The notes below the pieces were generated by a model, which did not search any database, was not told the DNA's origin, and saw only the letters and a list, made by a program, of their open reading frames with translations. Of a stretch of DNA of 46,152 nucleotides, positions 1 through 8,619 are shown piece after piece; within the stretch, counting starts at the first letter, position 1, and every line of letters starts with the position of its first letter. This stretch comes from a virus. The position numbers and the translations under genes are program-made. The stretch spans positions 1 to 46,152 of the IMG/VR virus record IMGVR_UViG_3300028844_003231. One strand, given 5' to 3'.

Positions 1-1
1 C

Positions 2-523
2 AAAGCTTGGGAAAGGTGTGTTGAATTAAATGAACCTGTCATAATCATGGAAGATGATGCAATCATCAATCATCACTGGGATGAATTAAGGTATAAGGAG
101 CTTATAAAAGAATATCCTTTTGTTTATTTGCAACGCAACGAAAACGAGCCTGACCAAGTTACCCCAATAAATGACTACATAGAAAGACCAAGCTATCCCT
201 ACAACATGACTGCGTATTGTTTACACCCCCTTGGTGCAATAAAATTACTTCGCACAGTTAATTACAATGACTTCATACCCGTTGATGAGTTTTTGCCCGA
301 AGTTTTAAAAACCACATCACTGCAAATAGTTGCCTTAAAAGAAGATGCTTGCAATCAAATATCAAGAGATATGCTGCCATCTGATATAGAAAATAATAAA
401 CCCTTTAGACCCTACAAGGTCCATGCAGTAACCTGTGGCACAGATAGAAAAAAATGCACTTATGTAAACACTAGTGCTAGAAAATATGGCATAGATATAG
501 TTAATGTTGGCACAAACTTATGA
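2..523 (+). CDS. GT25-family glycosyltransferase, 5'-truncated by the window edge, with a PLOD-like tail segment
   Basis: The frame is open from base 2, so the N-terminus lies outside the window. The visible part reads LNEPVIIMEDDA, the acidic motif of glycosyltransferase family 25 (LPS and collagen galactosyltransferases), followed by an IPVDEFLPEVL segment matching the family's conserved PVDE region. The last 38 or so residues (YKVHAVTCGTDRKKC onward) look different: they resemble the first strand and helix of the glucosyltransferase domain of lysyl hydroxylases, which normally continues into the next gene. The stop overlaps the next start as ATGA. The gene may be the front half of a former GT25-PLOD fusion. 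Donor and acceptor sugars are unknown; the likely target is a virion or host surface structure. Confidence 0.8.
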   Translation, partial: KAWERCVELNEPVIIMEDDAIINHHWDELRYKELIKEYPFVYLQRNENEPDQVTPINDYIERPSYPYNMTAYCLHPLGAIKLLRTVNYNDFIPVDEFLPEVLKTTSLQIVALKEDACNQISRDMLPSDIENNKPFRPYKVHAVTCGTDRKKCTYVNTSARKYGIDIVNVGTNL

Positions 524-1578
524 AAGATTATGTAGAACATTTGCATGATGATGATATAGTTTTATTTACAGATGGCTATGATACTTTTTACGCTGACGAT
601 CTTGAGACAATCACAGAAAGATTTTTAGAATTTAATAAAGAAATAGTTTTTAGTGGCGAGCTATATTGTTATCCACATGCTCAGCTGGCAAATGAATTTC
701 CTAACGCAATCACCAGATTTAAATACATAAATAGCGGAACCTATATAGGCAGGGTCAAAGAGCTTAAAAAATTATATAACCATGAAAAAATAGAACATTG
801 GGATGATGATCAACTGTATGTGCATAAATGTTTTCTCTATGGAGATTTTGATATAGCAATAGATTATGAATGCTATATATTTCAAACGCACTTTGAGGGC
901 ACCATAAAGCTTGGTGATCAATTAAACAACCCTGAGACTAGGTGCTGTTCATGTATTTATCATGGCAATGGCGGGGAAAACACCAAAGCCAAGTTTCTAG
1001 AGCTGTATAATGAGTTTCACCCAACACCACAAACATATTTTATTCCTCATAACAAAATAGAATATTTATCAGAAGATATGTTGGTTGTAGATTTTATGAC
1101 ACAAGAGCAATGCGAAAGACTAATAGAGTTAGCAGATATGCACGGTAGCTGGGGATCTCTGTCTTATGATAAGTTTCCCGCACAAGAAATACGCATAAAA
1201 GAACTAGGTTTATGGGAAGAGCTGGAAAAAACATGGCAGGATTATATCGTTCCAACGGTAGAAAAATACTGGCAGCCTTTAGAGATGTATGGTTTAAGGG
1301 ACGGGTTTGTGATGCGGTACTCACTTGAGACACAAAAAAACTTAAGCTTACATCATGACGCTAGTTTGGTTACGGGCTCTGTTAAGTTAAATGATGATTA
1401 TGTTGGGGCTGATTTGGTTTACCCACGACAGGGCATAAGCAACAAAGACATACCCGTTGGTAAATGCATTTTATTTCCCGGACAGGTTACTCATGGGCAC
1501 GAATGCTTGCCATTAATACAGGGAGTAAAATATAGTTTAACCATATGGTCAAAAAGGTTCCCTGCTGATACAATCTAA
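520..1578 (+). CDS. PLOD-like lysyl hydroxylase / glucosyltransferase (2OG-Fe(II) dioxygenase)
   Basis: 352 residues. Residues 11-150 match the glucosyltransferase domain of animal PLOD/LH3: DGYD (D18, D21) and YHGNG (H148) correspond to the LH3 manganese ligands D112, D115 and H253. Residues 185-352 are a 2-oxoglutarate/Fe(II) dioxygenase domain with HHD (H278, D280) and the distal H327 in THGHE. The 2OG-binding position ten residues after H327 is K337, not the Arg of LH3; Lys is used in prolyl hydroxylases. The family hydroxylates lysine and adds sugar; a mimivirus homologue (L230) does both. The domain lacks its usual start, including the GGGQK-like segment, which suggests a deletion at the boundary with the upstream gene. 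No collagen-like Gly-X-Y protein is visible in this window as a substrate. Confidence 0.88.
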   Translation: MKDYVEHLHDDDIVLFTDGYDTFYADDLETITERFLEFNKEIVFSGELYCYPHAQLANEFPNAITRFKYINSGTYIGRVKELKKLYNHEKIEHWDDDQLYVHKCFLYGDFDIAIDYECYIFQTHFEGTIKLGDQLNNPETRCCSCIYHGNGGENTKAKFLELYNEFHPTPQTYFIPHNKIEYLSEDMLVVDFMTQEQCERLIELADMHGSWGSLSYDKFPAQEIRIKELGLWEELEKTWQDYIVPTVEKYWQPLEMYGLRDGFVMRYSLETQKNLSLHHDASLVTGSVKLNDDYVGADLVYPRQGISNKDIPVGKCILFPGQVTHGHECLPLIQGVKYSLTIWSKRFPADTI

Positions 1579-1606
1579 CTTTAATATAATTAGAGGACTC
1601 TAAATA

Positions 1607-1897
1607 ATGAGGAATATTACATTTATTTTAATTGGCTTATTTGCAACTTCATGTGCAACTGTTAATTCAGTGATTGAAGGCGGTAAAGAAATTGCTATGA
1701 CTGCAGTTGATACAACTGTAAAAACTGCTGGAGATATCTCAGGAGCAGCATTAAAGGATGTTAGTGATGTCGTTAATACAGTGGCTGAAACTTACGATGG
1801 CGTAATTGATACAGTTGTTGAAAACATTGATGAGCAAACTGACGAGCTTCAAAATGGATCATCAGCCAAAGATAGAGATACATCAGCACCAGAATAA
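1607..1897 (+). CDS. small putative lipoprotein
   Basis: 96 residues with a hydrophobic N-terminal segment (ITFILIGLFATSC) ending in Cys16, a plausible though imperfect lipobox (ATSC). The rest is an amphipathic, Ala/Val/Asp-rich helical stretch with no recognised domain. A ribosome binding site (AGAGGA) precedes the ATG. It opens a cassette of four small membrane-associated genes. An outer-membrane spanin-like lysis role is possible, but I see no proline-rich spanin signature. Function unknown. Confidence 0.7.
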   Translation: MRNITFILIGLFATSCATVNSVIEGGKEIAMTAVDTTVKTAGDISGAALKDVSDVVNTVAETYDGVIDTVVENIDEQTDELQNGSSAKDRDTSAPE

Positions 1898-2108
1898 AAC
1901 TTGGTATAACTTAGCTGAAGGTTTTGATAAATGGCGAGTCTTTCCTAGACTGCTTATTACTTTATATGGTTATGCTTTCTATAAAACCACTGAGTGGTTT
2001 ATGACCTTGCCCGACCCAACCAACGCACAATCAGCATTTGTTTCTGTAATAGTTGGTGCGGGTGCGGCTTGGTTTGGTTTGTATGTTGGCGGTTCACCTA
2101 AAAGATAA
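1854..2108 (+). CDS. small two-helix membrane protein
   Basis: 84 residues from the ATG at 1854, overlapping the end of the lipoprotein-like gene by 44 bases in another frame. An earlier in-frame start at 1806 would overlap more and is less likely. Two hydrophobic segments are visible: one around LLITLYGYAFYKTTEWF and one around FVSVIVGAGAAWFGLYVG, followed by a short basic tail. It sits between other membrane proteins and abuts the next start (TAATG), so it is probably part of the lysis cassette. No family assigned with certainty. Confidence 0.7.
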   Translation: MDHQPKIEIHQHQNKTWYNLAEGFDKWRVFPRLLITLYGYAFYKTTEWFMTLPDPTNAQSAFVSVIVGAGAAWFGLYVGGSPKR

Positions 2109-2410
2109 TGACTGAAGCAAAAGTCAATGATAGGACTACCTTTAATATTTCTATTAGTTATCTAATACAAATTATTCTTGCCATTGCTGCTTTTGTTTAT
2201 GGTTATGCTTCCATCAGTGAACACATAGAAAAAAATGATACAGAAATAAAAAATTTAAGAGCTAACCAAAATACATATATTTTTCCTGATATTAGATTGT
2301 TAGAACAAAAAGTAATAGTCTTAGAAAAAGAAGTATTGGTTTTACAAAAAGAAATAGAATTTCATAAAAAAGAAATTCAAGGCATCAAAAAAGGCATTGA
2401 AAATGATTGA
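2108..2410 (+). CDS. membrane-anchored coiled-coil protein, spanin/holin-like
   Basis: 100 residues. One transmembrane helix (about residues 17-37, YLIQIILAIAAFVYGYA) is followed by a long charged coiled coil rich in Glu/Lys with LEQKVIVLEKEVLVLQKE heptads. This is the shape of an inner-membrane spanin or an XhlA-like protein. The start overlaps the preceding stop and the end overlaps the 3TM holin. A lysis role is inferred from position and topology only. Confidence 0.7.
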   Translation: MTEAKVNDRTTFNISISYLIQIILAIAAFVYGYASISEHIEKNDTEIKNLRANQNTYIFPDIRLLEQKVIVLEKEVLVLQKEIEFHKKEIQGIKKGIEND

Positions 2411-2783
2411 TAAATTTATTGCACCAATTACACAAATACTTGACAAATTTGTTGCAGACAAAGATCTAAAAGCAAAATTAGATCAAGAAATAAAAACACA
2501 ATTTCATAAGATTGATCTAGCACAAATAGAAGTCAATAAAATAGAAGCATCACATAGATCTATTTTTGTCGCAGGCTGGAGACCCTGTTGCGGATGGATA
2601 TGTGCTATTGCACTTGGATATCATTTTGTATTACAACCTATCATTCTGTTTATTTTGTCTTTATATAACTTGCAATATCAACTACCAGAGTTTGACATGG
2701 GTGCATTGCTGTATGTCTTGGGTGGTATGTTAGGTCTTGGTGGATTAAGAAGTTATGAAAAGTCCAAGGGTTTAACGAAGTAA
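2403..2783 (+). CDS. holin of the 3TM (GTA_holin_3TM) family
   Basis: 126 residues from the ATG at 2403; a TTG two codons earlier is an alternative start. After an amphipathic N-terminus (DKFVADKDLKAKLDQEI) comes the family signature AGWRPCCGWICA, then hydrophobic segments at about 62-80, 85-95 and 103-118 and a basic tail. Members permeabilise the inner membrane at lysis. The start overlaps the end of the preceding gene. It closes the membrane cassette; 92 bases of non-coding DNA without an obvious terminator follow. Confidence 0.85.
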   Translation: MIDKFIAPITQILDKFVADKDLKAKLDQEIKTQFHKIDLAQIEVNKIEASHRSIFVAGWRPCCGWICAIALGYHFVLQPIILFILSLYNLQYQLPEFDMGALLYVLGGMLGLGGLRSYEKSKGLTK

Positions 2784-2875
2784 GCCATTATAACAACCTT
2801 AGATTTTACGCTTTAGCTGTGGTATCTTTTGATTTTGGGTCGTCTCAATAAAAAGATAATGAAGAGGAATAAAGT

Positions 2876-4489
2876 GTGGCAGGTTTTAAATTACAAACAT
2901 TTACAGGTCTTAATGAAAAATTAAGTCCAAGGCTTTTGCCAGAAGATGTTGCACAAGAAGCAGAAAATGCTTTTTTAGATAGGGGAAGATTAGAGGCTAT
3001 TCCTCAAGACGTTAATGATGATTCGGAGACCGGTCCCTCTCACCCAGCATCTCACATAGATTCAACAACAAAAACAATATATAAAGCAATTGACAGTGCT
3101 TGGTTCACTTTTACAGATGATGTAGATGTTATAAAAAGCCCAATTAAAGAAGATTCTTTTAGTAGGTTTTATTTTACAGGGGTCAGTGGATCTTCTGGTT
3201 TTCCAAGAATGGTGGATGCATCTAACGGTATATCTGGCTCTGGACCTTATCCCGTAACCTCTTATAGGCTTGGCTTACCTACCCCGCCAGCTTTTTCATC
3301 AGCACCAAGCATAAACAATGCCACAGCCGATGAGGGAGCAACAGAAAGTTCAAGGGCATATGTATATACAGAAATAACTGCTTTTGGAGAAGAAGGACCA
3401 CCAAGCACAGTTGCCCCAAGCGATATTGTAGACGCAGCAAACGGAGCAACCGTAACCTTGTCCTTGCCCGCAGCAACAAGCGGAACATATAATATTTCTA
3501 AAAGAAGAATTTACAGAACAGACCTCAATGGTATATTTAGGTTTGTTAAGGACGTTTCTGGAACATCGGCAGGGACAACAACCGAAGCCGTTCTGGACGC
3601 CTCTCTCGGGGAAGAAATAGAATCAGTCGACAATCTAGCACCACCAGATGACACCTCTGCATTACACCCAGATGGACCCATGTTTGGTATTACAGCAATG
3701 CCCAATGGAATTACAGCAGGCTTCAGTGGTAACACATTGTTATTTAGTGAGGCTTTCTTGCCACACTCATACCCACTTTCAAACCAAATAACAACCAAGG
3801 ATGACATAGTTGGAATAGCATCTATGGCTATGGTTGAGATAGACGCAAACCTACCCAGTGCAAATAAAAGATCGCTAGTAGACATGGGAGAATATGCTAT
3901 TTACTCCTCTCCAGATGGACTGGTGTTAGCCACAAATTCGGGAATAAATCTTGCAACTGAACAAATTTTTACAAGAGATCAATGGCAAGATTATTATCCT
4001 TCAAACATAGAGGGCTATGAATACGAAGGAAAATATATTGGCTTTACTTGGGATGGATCAAACTCAAATACAAAAAAAGGATTTATCTTTGATCCGAGGG
4101 GTGGAAAAAACGCTTTTGTTAATTTAGATTTTTATGCTCACGCTGGATTTAATGACAGGGAAAACGATGAGTTATATTTAGTTATAGGTGGAACTTTAAA
4201 AAAATTTGCTAGATCTTCAAGCAAAAGAACCTATCTATGGAAATCAAAAGAGTTTTATACAAACCGACCAATATCGCCGGGCGTAGCGAAAGTAAGTGCT
4301 GACTCCTATAATAGTCTTACCTTTAAACTTTATGCTGACGGATCTTTAAAACATACACAGAATGTTGCTAATAATAATATCTTTAGATTACCCGGAGGCT
4401 ATCAAGCAAAAGCCTTTCATATAACCCTTGAGGGCACAGACCCAGTAAATGAGGTTTGCATATATGAAAGTCCACAGGAGATTACCTAA
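2876..4489 (+). CDS. tail-associated structural protein (podovirus stabilisation/hub type)
   Basis: 537 residues from a GTG start with GAAGAGG upstream. The N-terminus (FTGLNEKLSPRLLPEDVAQ then ENAFLDRGRLEAI) is typical of marine podovirus virion proteins annotated as tail or packaged-DNA stabilisation proteins. The middle has Ig/FN3-like beta sequence (about residues 140-255, with YVYTEITAFGEEGPPS), and the rest is Gly/aromatic-rich beta sequence as in beta-propeller tail hub proteins. Its stop overlaps the start of the fibre gene. The exact position in the particle is not deducible from sequence alone. Confidence 0.7.
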   Translation: MAGFKLQTFTGLNEKLSPRLLPEDVAQEAENAFLDRGRLEAIPQDVNDDSETGPSHPASHIDSTTKTIYKAIDSAWFTFTDDVDVIKSPIKEDSFSRFYFTGVSGSSGFPRMVDASNGISGSGPYPVTSYRLGLPTPPAFSSAPSINNATADEGATESSRAYVYTEITAFGEEGPPSTVAPSDIVDAANGATVTLSLPAATSGTYNISKRRIYRTDLNGIFRFVKDVSGTSAGTTTEAVLDASLGEEIESVDNLAPPDDTSALHPDGPMFGITAMPNGITAGFSGNTLLFSEAFLPHSYPLSNQITTKDDIVGIASMAMVEIDANLPSANKRSLVDMGEYAIYSSPDGLVLATNSGINLATEQIFTRDQWQDYYPSNIEGYEYEGKYIGFTWDGSNSNTKKGFIFDPRGGKNAFVNLDFYAHAGFNDRENDELYLVIGGTLKKFARSSSKRTYLWKSKEFYTNRPISPGVAKVSADSYNSLTFKLYADGSLKHTQNVANNNIFRLPGGYQAKAFHITLEGTDPVNEVCIYESPQEIT

Positions 4490-7173
4490 TGGCAAAAACC
4501 AAGGGTACTTTTGTTGTTCCAAGAAACTTTGATCATGAGGGCAAAAGATTTGCCACCAAAGTTAATGAGTCTATAGCCCAACTAAAGGGAGAGCTTGGCG
4601 ATCCGCTAGATGGTGCTGTTACATTTAGAGATCTTATTGATGCCGGGTTAGCCAAGAGAGATATACGCATTGGGTCTAATGGACGGATTGTTGGGACCAA
4701 TTCAGACGATATTACTTTTGGTGATGAAAATGTTCTTGCTACTCCACCAGCACCAACGGGCGTAAGTGCAGACGGTGCTTTTCAAAATATAATTATTGAA
4801 TGGGATGTTCCAACATTCTTTGGTTTCTCTCATGCAGAGGTATGGGCGGCAACTACAGATACGTTTGCTGATAGGGTTTTTATAGGTCAAACAACAGCAG
4901 CGGTATTTTCTCATCAGGTTGGTAACGATCAAACAAGATACTATTGGATTAGGTTTGTTAATATACAAGACACTGTAGGACCTTTTAACTCTACAACGGG
5001 TACAGAGGCATCTACAGCTCCAGATATAGCCGCACTAATGGCTGAACTTTCTGAAGACTTGTCTAATTTGCCGGGATATCAAACATTAATAGCTGACGAG
5101 TTTAGCGATATAGCCTCAGACCTAACCACCTTAGACTCTGCCGTAACCTCAATTAATTCTAGTGTGGCTTCACTTAATACAGCTGTAACCAGTTTATCAA
5201 CAGAAACAACCAGAGTAATAAAATCTACTTCTGCTCCCACCCAGAGAGATGACGCTTCAAGCTTGCAAGGCAGCGATGTTTGGATTGATACAGATGACAA
5301 TAATCAGGTTTATGTGAGAAATGCTGGTAACACCGGATGGGTAAAATCAAGAGATTCCAGTTTAGTATCGCTTGTTGGAATTTCTAGTTTTACAGGAAGT
5401 GATTTATCTTCCGCCATGGCTTCTGCTCAGTCTGACATTATTACAGCAACAAGTACAAACGCCTCGCAAGCAACGGCAATTACAAATTTACAAAGTGATC
5501 TTAGTACAGCGGAAGGCGATATTACTACTAACGCTTCAGCTGTATCAAGTTTAGGTACTAGGGTTACAACCGCCGAGGGAAATATCACAAGTATAACCTC
5601 AGATGTTACAGCATTACAAAGTGATCTTAGTACAGCGGAGGGTGACATTAGTACTAACGCTTCAGCTATATCAGGACTGCAAACTCAGATAACAGCAAAC
5701 GATGGGGATATAACAACCATTACTGCTGACGTTACAGCGTTAGAATCTACTTTGACTGGGTATAGCTCTAGTTCTACAGTAGCCTCTGCGATCTCTGGAT
5801 TGCAAACCCAGATAACAGCAAACGACGGTGATATCTCATCAATAAGCAGTTCTGTCACTTCTTTGCAAACAGATCTTTCTAGTGCTGAAAGCGACATAAC
5901 AACCAATGCAAGTGCAATTACTTCTCTGCAAAGCCAAGTAACTTCAAACGATGGAGACATTACTACAATCAATGCAGATATTACAGCATTAGAATCTACC
6001 TTAACTGGTTATAGTTCTACTTCCACAGTAGCCTCAGCAATCTCTGGATTACAAACTCAGATAACGGCAAACGACGGAGACATAACATCAATAAGCAGCT
6101 CTGTAACAAGCCTAACAAGTGGTTTGTCTACAGCTGAGGGAGACATAACTAGTAATGCTACTGCGATATCTTCCTTAGAAACAACGGTATCATCTCACGG
6201 CACCGACATTGCCTCAAACGCTACTGCAATCAGCTCATTACAAAGCGACACGGGAGATAACAGTGCAAGTATTACTACATTACAAACAGCAACTACGAAC
6301 TTACAGAACGACGCCAACGCTGCTTATGTATTAAAAGTAGAGGCAAATGGATCTGTTTCTGGGATGGTTTTAGAGGCAGACGCCTCGGGAGCGGGTTCAG
6401 GATCAGCGGTTCAGTTTACCTCAGATAAGTTTGCCATTTGGAATGGGTCTTCTGGTACCGCCCCCTTTATTGTAAGCGGAGGCACTGTTTTTATGGCAGA
6501 CGCTATGATCCAAAACGGAGCTATAACAAATGCAAAGATTGGTAACCTAGCAGTCGATACTGCAAAGATTGATACCGCAGCAATCACCGAAGCAAAGATT
6601 GATAACGCAGCAATTAGTAGAGCAAAAATAAAAAATGCAGCAATAGACACTGCACAGATTAATGACGCCGCTATTACAAATGCAAAAATAAATGATTTAA
6701 ATGCAGAAAAAATAAACGCAGGCACTATTTCTGCCGATAGGATTGGTGCAAACACTATTACTGCTGACAAAATTAACACAGCTAATTTAGTTTTGCCTGC
6801 ATCTGGTGTAGCATTAACAACAGTAGGACCTTGGGCTACGAATACTTTTTCATATCAATTAGTTGGCAGTGTAGGTTCAGGGGCAGGGTTTTATCACGGT
6901 TATGTAAGACTAGTAGGCAGCACCAACCATGTAAAAACAGTGAGTTTAGTTTATTTTGATGCACAAACCTCTGCAATAATTTACAACAGTGGCACAACAG
7001 ATAAGCTGCCGGGACAGGTAGATAGATTTTTCTCAAGCTCTGATTCTGCCAATATTCCACAAGCCTTTGTATACTCAGGAAGCAACACTATAAATTTATT
7101 TATTCTTGCACAAGGGGATTCTTATCCTGACTATTTACAAGCAGAAGCAAGATTTTATAAATATAGCGTCTAA
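4489..7173 (+). CDS. tail fibre / host-specificity protein with J-like C-terminal region
   Basis: 894 residues. Residues about 85-180 look like an FN3 domain (APTGVSADGAFQNIIIEWD). Residues about 195-620 are Ser/Thr/Asp/Ala-rich repeats of about 14 residues that would form a trimeric coiled-coil shaft. Residues about 640-670 (VQFTSDKFAIWNG... GTVFMADAMIQNG) and the following 10-residue AAIT-AKI repeats match the C-terminal region of lambda gpJ-type proteins (DUF1983). The final 120 residues form an unrelated beta tip, likely the receptor-binding part. Such a region is more often seen in siphoviruses, so it may be a modular acquisition. Confidence 0.82.
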   Translation: MAKTKGTFVVPRNFDHEGKRFATKVNESIAQLKGELGDPLDGAVTFRDLIDAGLAKRDIRIGSNGRIVGTNSDDITFGDENVLATPPAPTGVSADGAFQNIIIEWDVPTFFGFSHAEVWAATTDTFADRVFIGQTTAAVFSHQVGNDQTRYYWIRFVNIQDTVGPFNSTTGTEASTAPDIAALMAELSEDLSNLPGYQTLIADEFSDIASDLTTLDSAVTSINSSVASLNTAVTSLSTETTRVIKSTSAPTQRDDASSLQGSDVWIDTDDNNQVYVRNAGNTGWVKSRDSSLVSLVGISSFTGSDLSSAMASAQSDIITATSTNASQATAITNLQSDLSTAEGDITTNASAVSSLGTRVTTAEGNITSITSDVTALQSDLSTAEGDISTNASAISGLQTQITANDGDITTITADVTALESTLTGYSSSSTVASAISGLQTQITANDGDISSISSSVTSLQTDLSSAESDITTNASAITSLQSQVTSNDGDITTINADITALESTLTGYSSTSTVASAISGLQTQITANDGDITSISSSVTSLTSGLSTAEGDITSNATAISSLETTVSSHGTDIASNATAISSLQSDTGDNSASITTLQTATTNLQNDANAAYVLKVEANGSVSGMVLEADASGAGSGSAVQFTSDKFAIWNGSSGTAPFIVSGGTVFMADAMIQNGAITNAKIGNLAVDTAKIDTAAITEAKIDNAAISRAKIKNAAIDTAQINDAAITNAKINDLNAEKINAGTISADRIGANTITADKINTANLVLPASGVALTTVGPWATNTFSYQLVGSVGSGAGFYHGYVRLVGSTNHVKTVSLVYFDAQTSAIIYNSGTTDKLPGQVDRFFSSSDSANIPQAFVYSGSNTINLFILAQGDSYPDYLQAEARFYKYSV
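5487..6250 (+). repeat. internal coding repeats of the fibre shaft
   Basis: Near-identical nucleotide blocks recur inside the fibre gene. The segment starting acaaagtgatcttagtac appears at about 5487 and again at about 5619. The segment around tctggattgcaaac...cagataacagcaaacga recurs at about 5670, 5800 and 6045, each followed by related Ser/Thr-rich coding sequence. Encoded repeats are about 14 residues (two heptads). High nucleotide identity suggests recent duplication or recombination and allows shaft-length variation. Confidence 0.8.
6529..6690 (+). repeat. 30-bp coding repeats (10-residue AAIT-AKI units)
   Basis: A run of about five 30-bp units, each containing gcaaagatt or gcaaaaata followed by a GAT/AAT-rich stretch, encodes IDTAAITEAK, IDNAAISRAK, IKNAAIDTAQ and INDAAITNAK. 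This ladder is typical of the segment just before the tip of J-like fibres. Confidence 0.75.
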
Positions 7174-7185
7174 TGGAGGACAAGA

Positions 7186-7575
7186 ATGAGTGAATGGGTA
7201 ATGCGAGATTATACTTACACATATGACCTTATATCATATAAAGTAGAGCAAGAAGGGGACTTAGATGACATAATTACTGAGGTACATTTTAATGTTACTG
7301 CTACAGACACTTCTTCAAATTCCGTTACTTTTCCGTGGGCTTTTACATTTTGTAAATTTACAACATCTGGTACTTGCCCTTTAACAGGCAAAACTATTAA
7401 CTTTACACCACTTGAAGAGCTTACAGACGCAAAAATTATTGGGTGGATTAAATCAGCCTTTGCTTATCAAGATAGAGACATAATGCTGAACCATTATGCG
7501 GCACAATTATTAGAAGGCAGAACTCCTGATAACCCAGAACCGCTGCCCGATAATTTAGAACCACCGTCTGAATAG
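7186..7575 (+). CDS. conserved phage protein, virion-associated by context
   Basis: 129 residues, with GGAGG eight bases before the ATG. The N-terminal half is beta-rich (YTYTYDLISYKVEQEG, EVHFNVTATDT), with a Trp-Ala-Phe core, and the C-terminus is Pro/Glu-rich. This resembles a small protein often found next to fibre genes in marine podoviruses. No catalytic motif is visible. Function unknown. Confidence 0.65.
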   Translation: MSEWVMRDYTYTYDLISYKVEQEGDLDDIITEVHFNVTATDTSSNSVTFPWAFTFCKFTTSGTCPLTGKTINFTPLEELTDAKIIGWIKSAFAYQDRDIMLNHYAAQLLEGRTPDNPEPLPDNLEPPSE

Positions 7576-7624
7576 TCACAAAGGGCTACATTAATGGTAA
7601 ATTTAGTGATATCTTACGGACAGA

Positions 7625-8029
7625 ATGCTATCTTTAGTTGATGTAAGATTATATTGGGACGACATCCTACCCGGTATTAAAAAGATCAAGGATGAGTCAC
7701 AACCGGAGTGGCGGATTGAGGATGTCTATGCATCACTTGTTTCTGGGATAGCTGAGCTGTATGTTGATCTTGATCAAAGACCAAATACTAGCTTCATTGT
7801 GTTGCAAGAAAAACCCTTGATCTTCAAACCGGGAAAAAGTTTATTGGTCTGGATTGCCCATGACGATAGGGCGGATGCAGCAAAGAAATATATGGACGAG
7901 GTTGAAATGATAGCTGAAACAAAAGGATGTTCTAAGATAGAGTTCTGGACTCCTTGGGATGGTTTAGTCAAGGCACTGAACACCAGAGGTTACAACCTTA
8001 AATATTACATAGTAGAAAAGGAGATCTAA
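7625..8029 (+). CDS. GNAT-fold-like protein, gp13-like position
   Basis: 134 residues. The pattern FIVLQEKPLIFKPGKSLLVWIAHDD, a following helix, CSKIEFWTPWDGLVKALNTRGYNLKYYIVEKEI fits a small acetyltransferase (GNAT) fold, as in the T7 gp13-type proteins that precede internal virion genes. The usual acetyl-CoA loop (Q/RxxGxG/A) is not clearly present, so enzymatic activity is doubtful. Its stop overlaps the next start (TAATG). Confidence 0.6.
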   Translation: MLSLVDVRLYWDDILPGIKKIKDESQPEWRIEDVYASLVSGIAELYVDLDQRPNTSFIVLQEKPLIFKPGKSLLVWIAHDDRADAAKKYMDEVEMIAETKGCSKIEFWTPWDGLVKALNTRGYNLKYYIVEKEI

Positions 8030-8619
8030 TGTCAGGTGGCGGCGGAAGCACAAAAATTAAAGACACCCCAGCACAAAAGTCATTGGCTAAAATTGCTGCA
8101 CAAAGGTTTAATCTTTATCAACAGTATTTTGTACCTTTAGAAAATCAGTTTATCGCTGACGTTCAATCATTAAAAGATCCTTCTAATTTTGAAAATGTTG
8201 CATCTTTTGTAAATACAATACAGCAACCAGAGTTTCAAGAACAAAGAAGACAGCTAGCACAACAAGCATTTCAACAAGGCGTAGATCCAACATCCGGTCA
8301 ATACCGAGGCAGAACACAACAACTATCTCAGGCACAGGCAAGAGGTCTAGGCATAGGAACCGCTGAAGGTATGTCTGGTCAGGTAGATAGATACTACCAA
8401 GGACTACAAAACATTATTGCTTTAGGAGAAGGGCAGGCTGGTCAGGCTATGTCCGGTCTAGGTGATGTCGGAAAAATAGCACAACAAAGAGCACAGGCTG
8501 AAGCAAAAACTAGTTTTGCAAAAGCACAAACGGTACCGGCGGCTATTGGTACAGGTGTTGGTCTTGGGGTGGGATATACTCTTGGTGGTTTTGGAAATAA
8601 CTCTGGTGGTGGCGGTTAA
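8029..8619 (+). CDS. internal virion / DNA-ejection protein A
   Basis: 196 residues. Gly-rich start (MSGGGGSTK), a long Gln/Ala-rich helical middle (RRQLAQQAFQQG, RTQQLSQAQARGLG), then a hydrophobic glycine-rich C-terminus (IGTGVGLGVGYTLGGFG) that could insert into membrane. These are features of gp14-type ejection proteins. It is translationally coupled to both neighbours and looks related to the next gene. Confidence 0.7.
   Translation: MSGGGGSTKIKDTPAQKSLAKIAAQRFNLYQQYFVPLENQFIADVQSLKDPSNFENVASFVNTIQQPEFQEQRRQLAQQAFQQGVDPTSGQYRGRTQQLSQAQARGLGIGTAEGMSGQVDRYYQGLQNIIALGEGQAGQAMSGLGDVGKIAQQRAQAEAKTSFAKAQTVPAAIGTGVGLGVGYTLGGFGNNSGGGG

Noticed and set aside
6411-6779. Antisense hydrophobic frames opposite the fibre repeats
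   Set aside because: They are the mirror of repetitive Ala/Ile/Lys codons, not a membrane protein gene.
4489-7173. Collagen-like Gly-X-Y repeats as substrate for the PLOD-like enzyme
   Set aside because: None found in this fibre or anywhere else in the visible window.
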